Part shown: piece by piece, positions 34,617 to 41,390 of the stretch | Numbering within the stretch: the stretch's first letter is position 1 | Layout: each line of letters begins with the position of its first letter | NCBI GenBank assembly: GCA_947168935.1 | Contig: CAMVNV010000016.1 | Location: forward strand, 1 to 43,191 | Direction of reading: 5' to 3' | DNA length: 43,191 nucleotides | Origin: an uncultured Butyrivibrio sp. | GTDB taxonomy: Bacteria > Bacillota > Clostridia > Lachnospirales > Lachnospiraceae | Translations under genes and position numbers: made by a program | The notes under the pieces: generated by a model | Databases searched by the model: none | Seen by the model: only the letters and a program-made list of their open reading frames with translations | What the model was told of the DNA's origin: nothing

Positions 34617-34861
34617 TACTTGTAGATTTGCAGGTTGTGTCGCTTGACAGGCATTATCAGTTCAGTCTGGATGAGTCCAAGAGCGTTCTTGAACTTATAA
34701 CAGAGATCAAAGATATTCTGTGCCAGAAGGAACAGTGTGAAATGCTGGGAGAAGATGATGATCTCATGCTTTGTTCAGTGACGCAGAACAGTATTTTGAA
34801 AAAAAACATGACCCTTTCCGAGCAGGGGGTACGTAGCGCAGAGCGTCTATTGTTGTTTTAG
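34613..34861 (+). CDS. yukD: YukD/EsaB ubiquitin-like type VII secretion protein
   Basis: 82 residues from the ATG at 34613, whose ATGA overlaps the preceding stop; the in-frame ATG at 34580 lies well inside that gene. It shows the YukD pattern: an N-terminal beta hairpin (MILVDLQVVSLDRHYQFSLDE, cut here for length), helix VLELITEIKDIL, CQKEQCEML, and a C-terminal TLSEQGVRSAERLLLF. YukD/EsaB has the ubiquitin fold without the diglycine tail and is a core or regulatory part of Firmicutes type VII systems. It anchors the identification of this locus as type VIIb-like. Confidence 0.88.
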   Translation: MILVDLQVVSLDRHYQFSLDESKSVLELITEIKDILCQKEQCEMLGEDDDLMLCSVTQNSILKKNMTLSEQGVRSAERLLLF

Positions 34862-34869
34862 GAGTTTAT

Positions 34870-35262
34870 ATGAGAGTAGATACAGATATCTTAAAAGAAG
34901 CAGCAGACAGCAGAGTAAAAATCTGTAAGAAGTTGGAAAACAGATCGCTGGAACTTCAAAGACTTATCAAAGAACTTGAAACCTATGATGGTCTCGATGA
35001 TATTTGCAGTATGGCACGCGAGATTAATGCATGTTTGATCAAGGATATTCTGATGATCAGACAGGCAGGCATAGCTCTTCATAGTATATCAAGAATTTAC
35101 GAAGATGGAGAAAAGCTTATTGCTGATCATTCAGACGGAACAGGCTTTATCATCAAGGGAAGAGAACTTGGAATTCTCAATGATCTTGAGCCTCTTCGTT
35201 CTTCCTATGAACGTATTGTTCGTGGTGACAAGCTTCAGAATGTAGGAGGAGAAGAAAATTGA
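34870..35262 (+). CDS. Small helical type VII locus protein, 130 residues
   Basis: AGGAG precedes the ATG, nine bases after yukD. The protein is almost wholly alpha-helical, with a first heptad-rich helix (DTDILKEAADSRVKICKKLE) and a second near 55-80. There is no WXG motif and no signal peptide. Its size and helix content resemble the small accessory or partner proteins encoded with WXG100 genes. It overlaps the next gene through a TTGA junction. I cannot assign a family. Confidence 0.75.
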   Translation: MRVDTDILKEAADSRVKICKKLENRSLELQRLIKELETYDGLDDICSMAREINACLIKDILMIRQAGIALHSISRIYEDGEKLIADHSDGTGFIIKGRELGILNDLEPLRSSYERIVRGDKLQNVGGEEN

Positions 35263-35501
35263 GCAGAATAGTTGTAGATATAGATCAGCTCGTGCGTGAT
35301 TCACGTTCGGTTTCTGAGCATTTTACAAGAATACAGAATTTAAGAAAAGACGAACCTGAGGACCTTAAACAGCAGGGAGATAATGTTGTTGCCGGCCTTG
35401 ATGAGTACAGTCGTTGCATCCGTTTTGCTGCCGACAATTATAAAAGAATGCAAAGCGAAGTCCGTGATGTGATTTCTTCTATCAACATACAAGGAGATTG
35501 A
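35259..35501 (+). CDS. Small helical type VII locus protein, 80 residues (TTG start)
   Basis: The start is TTG at 35259, overlapping the preceding stop (TTGA), with a very strong GGAGGAG site at 35246-35252 that lies in the upstream gene. The protein is a predicted helical hairpin: helix 1 about 8-30, turn KDEPEDLKQQG, helix 2 about 42-75. This is the shape of ESAT-6/WXG100 proteins, but the turn lacks a WXG. It may be a secreted or partner protein of the system. No signal peptide. Confidence 0.75.
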   Translation: MSRIVVDIDQLVRDSRSVSEHFTRIQNLRKDEPEDLKQQGDNVVAGLDEYSRCIRFAADNYKRMQSEVRDVISSINIQGD

Positions 35502-35511
35502 GTAATAGTCT

Positions 35512-35715
35512 ATGAGTAATATGAAAAAAGAAATAGAAGAATTAAAGAATACAGTAAACAGTATGAATGCTTACTGGAGAAGCGAAAGTGCAGATGTTCA
35601 TCAGGATATTTTTGCAGATATCATTGATGAAGCACAGGATTATGCCGCTAAGTTTCCTGAAGTTACAAAGACAAGTGCTAAGACAGAAGTATTTGATTCT
35701 GATCTTTTAGACTGA
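35512..35715 (+). CDS. Short WXG100-like protein with W-R-S motif, 67 residues
   Basis: A helix (1-19) leads into AYWRSESADVHQDIF, in which W22-R23-S24 stands where WXG100 proteins have W-x-G; the Glu/Ala after it are also conserved in WXG100 turns. A second helix follows (31-48) and then a short acidic tail ending FDSDLLD. The protein is about 30 residues shorter than usual. The ribosome site is weak (AAGGAG 15 bases upstream), so translation may depend on coupling to the preceding gene. Likely a divergent WXG100 member. Confidence 0.7.
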   Translation: MSNMKKEIEELKNTVNSMNAYWRSESADVHQDIFADIIDEAQDYAAKFPEVTKTSAKTEVFDSDLLD

Positions 35716-35731
35716 AAATAGAGGTGTTTGT

Positions 35732-35998
35732 ATGGCTGATAAAAATTCTATCACTCCTGAGCTTTTGAAAGACAGAGCTATGAAAATTGAAGAGCTTGCT
35801 GATTCTCTCAAAAAGGATGTATTATATGTTCTTGAGGAAAGTGATGAAAAAACATTTGATTCATGGAAGGGTGAAGAAGCAGACATGTTCCGCGTTAAGG
35901 AAGATGTTGTGATTGATTCACTTAAAGATGATCTTGAAAAGACAGTCAAGCTTGCAGAACAGATGAGATATCTTCTGTCTAAGACCGAAAGGACCTGA
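35732..35998 (+). CDS. WXG100 family protein, 88 residues
   Basis: A helix-turn-helix protein of standard ESAT-6/WXG100 size. The motif W45-K46-G47 lies in the turn (FDSWKGEEADMFR), with helix 1 about 8-40 and helix 2 about 52-84. WXG100 proteins are substrates and structural partners of type VII secretion, exported as dimers. GAGGTG precedes the ATG. A classical YxxxD/E secretion signal is not obvious at the C-terminus (EQMRYLLSKTE contains Y-x4-E). It lies just before the membrane FHA gene. Confidence 0.87.
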   Translation: MADKNSITPELLKDRAMKIEELADSLKKDVLYVLEESDEKTFDSWKGEEADMFRVKEDVVIDSLKDDLEKTVKLAEQMRYLLSKTERT

Positions 35999-36000
35999 TA

Positions 36001-36552
36001 ATGATGATTATTGCTCAAAAATACTGGTATGTGCTGGTTGCTATTATAGTGCTTTTGATAGCATTTATTATAGTTTTACTGGTATATATTAAGAATAATT
36101 CTAATACAAAAAGTAAAAAAGCTGTTGTAAATACTAATGTACCCAAAAGCGGTATAGGTAAGAAAGCAGCTACAACAGATAACGTTCATCGCACCAAGTT
36201 TGTTGAAATAGGTGACAGAACATCAGGTGATACAATGCTTTTATTTGAAGCTCCATGTAAGCTTTGGATAAGCGATATCGACAGGCCTGAGGTCAAATTT
36301 GAAATGCCTTTGACAGATGCGGGTGTTTCTATAGGTTTTGATAAGAGCAATCAGGTATGTCTTGATTATGACGATACAGTATCAGGTGTACACTGCCGTA
36401 TTTATCCTTCTGGAAGTAAGACATATATCGAGAATAAGAGCAAGACCAACCCTGTTATTGTTAATGGCCAGAAAATTGAAGAAAGCGCTGCGATCTATTC
36501 GGGGACTGAGATTATAGTAGGTAATATCAGGCTTAGTGTAAAATTTGCTTAA
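36001..36552 (+). CDS. Membrane-anchored FHA domain protein
   Basis: 183 residues. One N-terminal membrane helix (about 8-30) is followed by a basic linker (32-60) and an FHA domain (about 95-183: VSIGFDKSNQVCL, DTVSGVHCRIYP, IENKSKTNPVIVNGQKI). The positive residues after the helix place the FHA domain in the cytoplasm. FHA domains bind phosphothreonine peptides. With the kinase gene 32 bases downstream and FHA in EssC, a phospho-switch within the secretion apparatus is plausible. AAAGGA lies seven bases before the first of two adjacent ATGs. Confidence 0.88.
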   Translation: MMIIAQKYWYVLVAIIVLLIAFIIVLLVYIKNNSNTKSKKAVVNTNVPKSGIGKKAATTDNVHRTKFVEIGDRTSGDTMLLFEAPCKLWISDIDRPEVKFEMPLTDAGVSIGFDKSNQVCLDYDDTVSGVHCRIYPSGSKTYIENKSKTNPVIVNGQKIEESAAIYSGTEIIVGNIRLSVKFA

Positions 36553-36583
36553 GCTGTATCGCAGTTGTTGGAGGAAGGCATAA

Positions 36584-38596
36584 ATGGGGGTTATCAGATG
36601 TCCGCATTGTCAGGAAATGATACCTGATGACTTTGCACATTGTGGTTTTTGCGGTAAAAACGTTAACGTCAAAAATGAGAGTTATATGCTGCAGATCGGA
36701 ACAGTTCTGCAGGATAGATACTATATAGGAGCAGCTATAGGTCAGGGTGGATTCGGTATTACTTATAGCTGCTGCGATCTGCGCCTTGATATGAAGGTTG
36801 CGATCAAGGAATTTTATCCTGAACGCCTTGTAAAAAGGGATACATCAGAATCTGATAATGTGGTTCTGATCAATCCGTCTAAAACTATAGTCTACGATCA
36901 CGAAAAGAGCAAGTGCCTTCTTGAGGCACGTACACTTGGAGATTTTGCTGATGATCCGGGTGTAGTTAGAGTCAGTGATATTTTCAATCAGAACAATACA
37001 GTTTATATAGTTATGGAATACCTTGAGGGTATGACCCTTGAGCAGTTCCGTAAACGCAATCCGGATGTTGATTTCGATTTTTGCTATAAGATGCTTCATC
37101 CGGTTATCAGAGTCCTCGAACATATACATGAGAGAGGGCTTATTCATCGTGATATCAGCCCTTCAAATATCATGGTACTTCCGGATGGAAGAGCTAAACT
37201 CCTTGATTTTGGCTCAGCCAACCGCTTTGACAAGGAAGAAGATGATGATGAGATACTTGTTTTAAGACAGGGTTATTCTCCTATTGAACAGTATCAAAAA
37301 GGCGTGCCATCAGGTCCATGGACTGATGTCTATGCTTTTTGTGCAACCTTTTATTACATGCTTACAGGAGTTAACCCCTGCAGTGCTGATGACAGAGTTG
37401 TTGAAGATACGCTTCAAAAGCCATCACTTCTTGGTGCTTCTATTCTTGAAGGTCAGGAAGAAGCCCTTATGCATGGACTGGCACTTAATCTGAATCTTCG
37501 AACAAAATCCATGAAGCAGCTTGCAGATGAGATGGAGCTCAAAGTTCCTGTTGCAAAGCCTGATCAGTTTTCTAACCTTAAGAATCAGATCGAAAATAAT
37601 ATGATCGAAGGCTTCTCAGGAATGGTGGATATGTCAGGCGGTGCTAAGCCTTCAGACAATGCTACCAAAAAGACAGGACGAAAGAAAAAGATTATAATCC
37701 TTGCTGCTACGGTGGTGTTGTGTCTTTGTGCAGGTATAGGTTCTGTAATAGTATTTTCCCAAAAAGAGAGTACTCCCCAGATCACCACATCCTATATTGT
37801 TGAAGAAGGTGGCAGGATCCTTAACGAGAATGAAAATGTTAAACTGACTATCAATACAGAGGTCGACTATAGGACATATTATGGCGGCTATAGCGAGTAT
37901 CCTGAAAGTTCTAAAAACGAAGAGACAGTAGAAGTGTGGTCTGGACAGGATGACTACATTTATTTAAAGAATACGAGTACTGTTAAAGGCGGATACATAG
38001 CTTACATGTTCCTGGATCATGTTAAGGGAGATACATATAAGCTGGGAAAGCGCGATTCAAGCGATTATTCCATTGATAATGGATATGAATCCTATATGAT
38101 ACCAATGTTTCTTAAAGCGTCATGCCTTAATGGAAGCATGACTCTTGCTGAGGATCTATCCAAGATCAATGGTAAGTACTGCTATATGATAAGTGGTGAA
38201 CTTGGTTCTAAGACAATCCTTGAGATGGTAGATGAGCTCAATCTTTATAGCTGGCTTCCGGAAGATTATATCAAGTCACTTGGCCTGATTCCTAAAGCCA
38301 GTATTACAGCCTACTATGATAGCGAAAGTTATATATTAAGGCGTATTAGTATCACCATGTCAGACTTTGATTATGATAGCGTTGGCGAAATGTTTAATAA
38401 AACTAACGGTTATACTGGATACAGTTTTGACGAGATGACAGTTACTATGAATGTAGATTATACCTATGGCGAAAAAGCCGAGCTTAAAGGAACAGAAGCT
38501 AAGCGCTTTGACGATACCAGAGAAAGGATAGAAGAGGGCAAATCCATAACCTGGGCGTATAAATGGGGATATATCTGGAGTCTTAATGTTTTCTGA
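36584..38596 (+). CDS. Zinc-ribbon Ser/Thr protein kinase with one membrane span and extracytoplasmic domain
   Basis: 670 residues. A zinc ribbon (CPHC at 6-9, CGFC at 20-23) precedes a protein kinase domain (about 45-325) with glycine loop GQGGFG (53-58), Lys75 in VAIKEF, HRD (188-190) with ISPSN after it, and DFG (208-210), so it should be active. A membrane helix follows (about 368-390). The last 275 residues are outside and beta-rich, reminiscent of LppX-like lipoprotein folds; this is a guess. Topology matches EssB/YukC, whose kinase fold is inactive. GGAGGA precedes the ATG. It ends the secretion locus. Confidence 0.93.
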   Translation: MGVIRCPHCQEMIPDDFAHCGFCGKNVNVKNESYMLQIGTVLQDRYYIGAAIGQGGFGITYSCCDLRLDMKVAIKEFYPERLVKRDTSESDNVVLINPSKTIVYDHEKSKCLLEARTLGDFADDPGVVRVSDIFNQNNTVYIVMEYLEGMTLEQFRKRNPDVDFDFCYKMLHPVIRVLEHIHERGLIHRDISPSNIMVLPDGRAKLLDFGSANRFDKEEDDDEILVLRQGYSPIEQYQKGVPSGPWTDVYAFCATFYYMLTGVNPCSADDRVVEDTLQKPSLLGASILEGQEEALMHGLALNLNLRTKSMKQLADEMELKVPVAKPDQFSNLKNQIENNMIEGFSGMVDMSGGAKPSDNATKKTGRKKKIIILAATVVLCLCAGIGSVIVFSQKESTPQITTSYIVEEGGRILNENENVKLTINTEVDYRTYYGGYSEYPESSKNEETVEVWSGQDDYIYLKNTSTVKGGYIAYMFLDHVKGDTYKLGKRDSSDYSIDNGYESYMIPMFLKASCLNGSMTLAEDLSKINGKYCYMISGELGSKTILEMVDELNLYSWLPEDYIKSLGLIPKASITAYYDSESYILRRISITMSDFDYDSVGEMFNKTNGYTGYSFDEMTVTMNVDYTYGEKAELKGTEAKRFDDTRERIEEGKSITWAYKWGYIWSLNVF

Positions 38597-38630
38597 TAAG
38601 AGAAAAGATAGATAATAAAAAGAAAGACCA

Positions 38631-38669
38631 CAAAAAAGGAATTCATGGCCTGCTGGCTGTGAATTCCTT
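38631..38669 (-). terminator. Terminator of tRNA-Leu (minus strand)
   Basis: AAGGAATTCA (38636-38645) pairs with TGAATTCCTT (38660-38669), with inner GGCC/GGCT-type pairing. On the minus strand TTTTTTG follows. It is placed correctly for the tRNA and converges on the kinase gene. Confidence 0.85.
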
Positions 38670-38675
38670 ATAAAA

Positions 38676-38759
38676 TGCCGGTGGCGGGACTTGAACCCGC
38701 ACTGAGTTGCCCCAAACAGATTTTGAGTCTGCCTCGTCTGCCAATTCCGACACACCGGC
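38676..38759 (-). tRNA. tRNA-Leu (anticodon CAA)
   Basis: 84 bases on the minus strand. The acceptor stem is GCCGGTG/CACCGGC with discriminator A. The anticodon loop CTCAAAA gives anticodon CAA (reads UUG), within a GCAGA/TCTGT stem. A long variable arm (class II) and a T-loop GGGTTCAAGTCCC follow. No CCA is encoded. A terminator follows immediately. Confidence 0.95.
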
Positions 38760-38829
38760 GTTTGCAACTCCATAATAATAGCATATCGGGGCATATCACG
38801 CAAGGATAAAATTAAAGGAGATAGAAAAT

Positions 38830-38985
38830 ATGAAAGTTGATCCCAAAATGATACAGATGGCAGATATATATCACTTATCATTTATGACTAGAGTAAAGTA
38901 CATATATCTTCCGGCGATGTTCCCGAATTTATACAAGAATAGGTTGGGAAATAAAGCTGGATCGGATACAAATAAAGAAGAATAG
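38830..38985 (+). pseudogene. Remnant of a NitT/TauT-type ABC transporter permease
   Basis: A 51-residue frame with a good AAAGGAG site ten bases before the ATG. Its sequence (VDPKMIQMADIYHLS, then RVKYIYLPAMFP) is the cytoplasmic coupling-helix segment of permeases of the taurine/nitrate/ThiX type, which normally sits near residues 140-175 of a 250-residue protein with five or six spans. No membrane segment is left on either side. Sequence after LYKNRLGN diverges into a Lys/Asn-rich tail. It is probably a decayed fragment; the intact ribosome site leaves open that a mini-protein is made. An ABC ATPase gene follows. Confidence 0.7.
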
Positions 38986-39100
38986 TAGTATAGAATCAAT
39001 TAGTAATATATAATTACATGAAATACATAATAAGTACGATGTATATACAAATAAAAATCCAGAATAATGTCGTACAAAATAAGAAGGATAAAAACTTGCA

Positions 39101-39682
39101 ATGACAATCGAAGCTAAGAATATTACTGTAAACATAGACGGAAAAACTATCCTTGATAATGTCACCTGGGAGATTAGTTCTGATGATACCTGGGCTCTGA
39201 CAGGGCCTGAGGGAAGTGGAAAGTCAGCTCTTATAGACGTAGTCCTTGGCTTAAGAAGACCTGATAAAGGACATGTATCACTTCTTGGAGACTATAAATA
39301 TGACAGAGTAAATGCTGGAGTTGTATTTCAGGAAGACAGACTTTGCGAGTATTTTTCTGCAGAAGAAAATATAGTATTAGTAAATAACAGATATTCTGAA
39401 AAAAGGGCTGGAGATGAGCTTAAGCTCCTTATCCCTGAAGAATATCTCGGCATTCCTGTTATGAACCTTCCAGGAGATATCAGAAGGCTAATCTGCATTG
39501 TAAGAGCCTGCTGTATTCCATCAGACGTACTTATTATGGACGAACCCTTCAGAGGCCTTACACCAGAGAAGAGAAAAGAGGCTATTAACTTTATCAAAGA
39601 GGCAGCAGGCCATAAGGGAATCGTATACGCCCAGAGAACTATGGAAGGACTCGAAGCATATAAGAATTTCAGATTGGGTTAG
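39101..39682 (+). CDS. Degenerate ABC transporter ATP-binding protein (NitT/TauT-like)
   Basis: 193 residues, shorter than the usual 240-260. Walker A is GPEGSGKSA (about 34-42), the Q-loop VVFQEDRL is present and Walker B is VLIMDEP. The signature motif is LPGDI instead of LSGGQ, and the H-loop histidine appears replaced by Gln (IVYAQRTMEGL). These changes suggest impaired ATP hydrolysis. It lies 115 bases after a permease remnant, and no substrate-binding protein is present, so the transporter looks decayed. Convergent with the MATE gene. Confidence 0.85.
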   Translation: MTIEAKNITVNIDGKTILDNVTWEISSDDTWALTGPEGSGKSALIDVVLGLRRPDKGHVSLLGDYKYDRVNAGVVFQEDRLCEYFSAEENIVLVNNRYSEKRAGDELKLLIPEEYLGIPVMNLPGDIRRLICIVRACCIPSDVLIMDEPFRGLTPEKRKEAINFIKEAAGHKGIVYAQRTMEGLEAYKNFRLG

Positions 39683-39691
39683 ATTATGCCT

Positions 39692-39855
39692 TCAATACCG
39701 TTGCAAATATGATCATAAACCTCAGTTAAAAAAAGCTCGATATTACTAAGCGTCTTCTCCGCTTTCGTGGACACAATGTACTTCGCTTCGAAGTCGCTAA
39801 GAAATATCGGGCTTTTTTTAAAATCGGATTACGATCATATTTGTAACGGTCTTGA
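39692..39855. repeat. 164-bp long palindrome between convergent genes (bidirectional terminator)
   Basis: Imperfect 61-bp arms (39692-39752 and 39795-39855) share long paired stretches such as CAAATATGATC and AAAAAAAGC. The tip contains ACTTCG-CTT-CGAAGT (39780-39794). A7 on the left and T7 on the right of an inner GCTCGATATT/AATATCGGGC stem let it stop transcription from both the ABC gene and the MATE gene. It is not similar in sequence to the element at 444-668. Confidence 0.8.
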
Positions 39856-39890
39856 ATTCTAAGCTAACGTTATTCCTTAAAAACTTATTT

Positions 39891-39938
39891 CTCAAACTTA
39901 GCACATCAACAAACTTTTTTTGAAGTGCGAAGTTTGAG
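39891..39938. terminator. Inverted repeat beyond the second MATE gene
   Basis: CTCAAACTTAGCAC (39891-39904) pairs with GTGCGAAGTTTGAG (39925-39938, one mismatch). It lies just after the MATE stop on the minus strand and may assist termination, although a T run follows only weakly. Confidence 0.5.
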
Positions 39939-39946
39939 CTTTTAAA

Positions 39947-41314
39947 TTATTTTCCAGAGTACTGGGGCTTGCTGATCTCCATAAGTCCTACGACAGTACA
40001 TACAGTTGCGGCGATAAAATCTGTAGCTGCTCCTGCGTAGAGGATTCCGTCGATTCCGAAGAATTTTGGAAGTAATAGAAGCAGTGGCAGAAGGAAAATA
40101 ACCTGTCTTGTAAGTGAAAGGAAAATACCCATTATTGGCTTACCTATAGCTGAAAAGAAGTTAGAAACTATAGGCTGAATAAAGTATGTAAACAGGAACA
40201 GGTAGTATATTCTGATGTACTTAACACCAAACTCAAAGTATTTCTCAGATCCGCTTCCAAACATTGCGATAAGCTGGTGTGGGAATATCTGGAACAAAAG
40301 GAATCCCACGATACTGATAACTGCACCTGCTTTTAAAGCTCCAAACAAGGCTTCTTTAACTCTTTTATACTGCTTTGCACCATAGTTAAAGCTTGCGATT
40401 GGCTGAAGTCCCTGTGAAAGACCGATGACAAATGACATGATCATCTGCATGCTCTTTAAGGATACACCTGATACAGCAAGAGGTATATCTGAGCCGTATT
40501 CTGACAGACTTCCGTAATACTTAAGGCTCTTATTAAGTACAATTGCAAGAAGCATCATTGCAAGCTGGTTAAAGCAGTTAGCAGCTCCAAGAGACATTAT
40601 TCTTAAGATGACACTTGGTCTTGGAATAAAAGAGGATATATCAAGCTTTACAGTTTTATATCTAGTAAGGTATACAGCGCCCATTACTGCAGAAATGATC
40701 TGTCCGATAATGGTAGCAAATCCAGCTCCGAACATTCCCCAGCCGAATATGAAGATGAAGATGTAATCAAGGATGATGTTAGTTATAGCACCAGTAAGGT
40801 TCATCTTCATTGAATATTTAGGGCTTCCATCTGCTCTTATTACGTGAGTAGCGCAAGAAGAGAAGATAAGGAATGGGAATCCTATTGCAGTAACTCTCAG
40901 ATAGCTCTTTGCAAGTGGAAATACGTTTTCTGATGCAGCGAAGAATATCAAAAGGTCTTTGCAAGTGAATTCCACGAACAGAGCCAATATCGAACCTATA
41001 AAAAAGGCCATAAATGCTGCATTTCCGATATAATATTTAGCACCGTCTTTTTCGCCTCTTCCCATTGCAAGATTGAAGTTTGAAGCTCCGCCTATTCCAA
41101 ACAGGAGTGCGCAGGCAATACAGGCAGGAACAAGTGGGAATACGACAGTAGTTGCTGCATTACCAAGCTCACCGATCTTCTGACCGATAAAGAGCTGATC
41201 GACTACGTTATAAAGAGAGCCAACAAGCATAGCGATAATACTTGGTATGGCGAATTCCTTTAGAAGTGAAGAGATTTTCTTAGTCCCCAACGGGTTTTGC
41301 ATGTTGTTTTCCAT
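39947..41314 (-). CDS. MATE family efflux transporter (second copy)
   Basis: 455 residues with about twelve hydrophobic segments. The N-terminus has the MATE pattern PLGTKKISSLLKEFAIPSI and NVVDQLFIGQ near residues 42-51, resembling the MepA/VmrA branch. It should export cationic compounds or metabolites using an ion gradient. The start at 41314 follows AAAGGAAAAA on the minus strand. It is transcribed toward the ABC remnant and ends at the long palindrome. Distinct in sequence from the transporter at 7312. Substrate unknown. Confidence 0.92.
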   Translation of the reverse strand: MENNMQNPLGTKKISSLLKEFAIPSIIAMLVGSLYNVVDQLFIGQKIGELGNAATTVVFPLVPACIACALLFGIGGASNFNLAMGRGEKDGAKYYIGNAAFMAFFIGSILALFVEFTCKDLLIFFAASENVFPLAKSYLRVTAIGFPFLIFSSCATHVIRADGSPKYSMKMNLTGAITNIILDYIFIFIFGWGMFGAGFATIIGQIISAVMGAVYLTRYKTVKLDISSFIPRPSVILRIMSLGAANCFNQLAMMLLAIVLNKSLKYYGSLSEYGSDIPLAVSGVSLKSMQMIMSFVIGLSQGLQPIASFNYGAKQYKRVKEALFGALKAGAVISIVGFLLFQIFPHQLIAMFGSGSEKYFEFGVKYIRIYYLFLFTYFIQPIVSNFFSAIGKPIMGIFLSLTRQVIFLLPLLLLLPKFFGIDGILYAGAATDFIAATVCTVVGLMEISKPQYSGK

Positions 41315-41390
41315 GGTACTTTTTTCCTTTAAACATAGATATAGGTGCCTTGGTCTGAAATTGTAAATTCAAACTTAGACACCTAGACTA

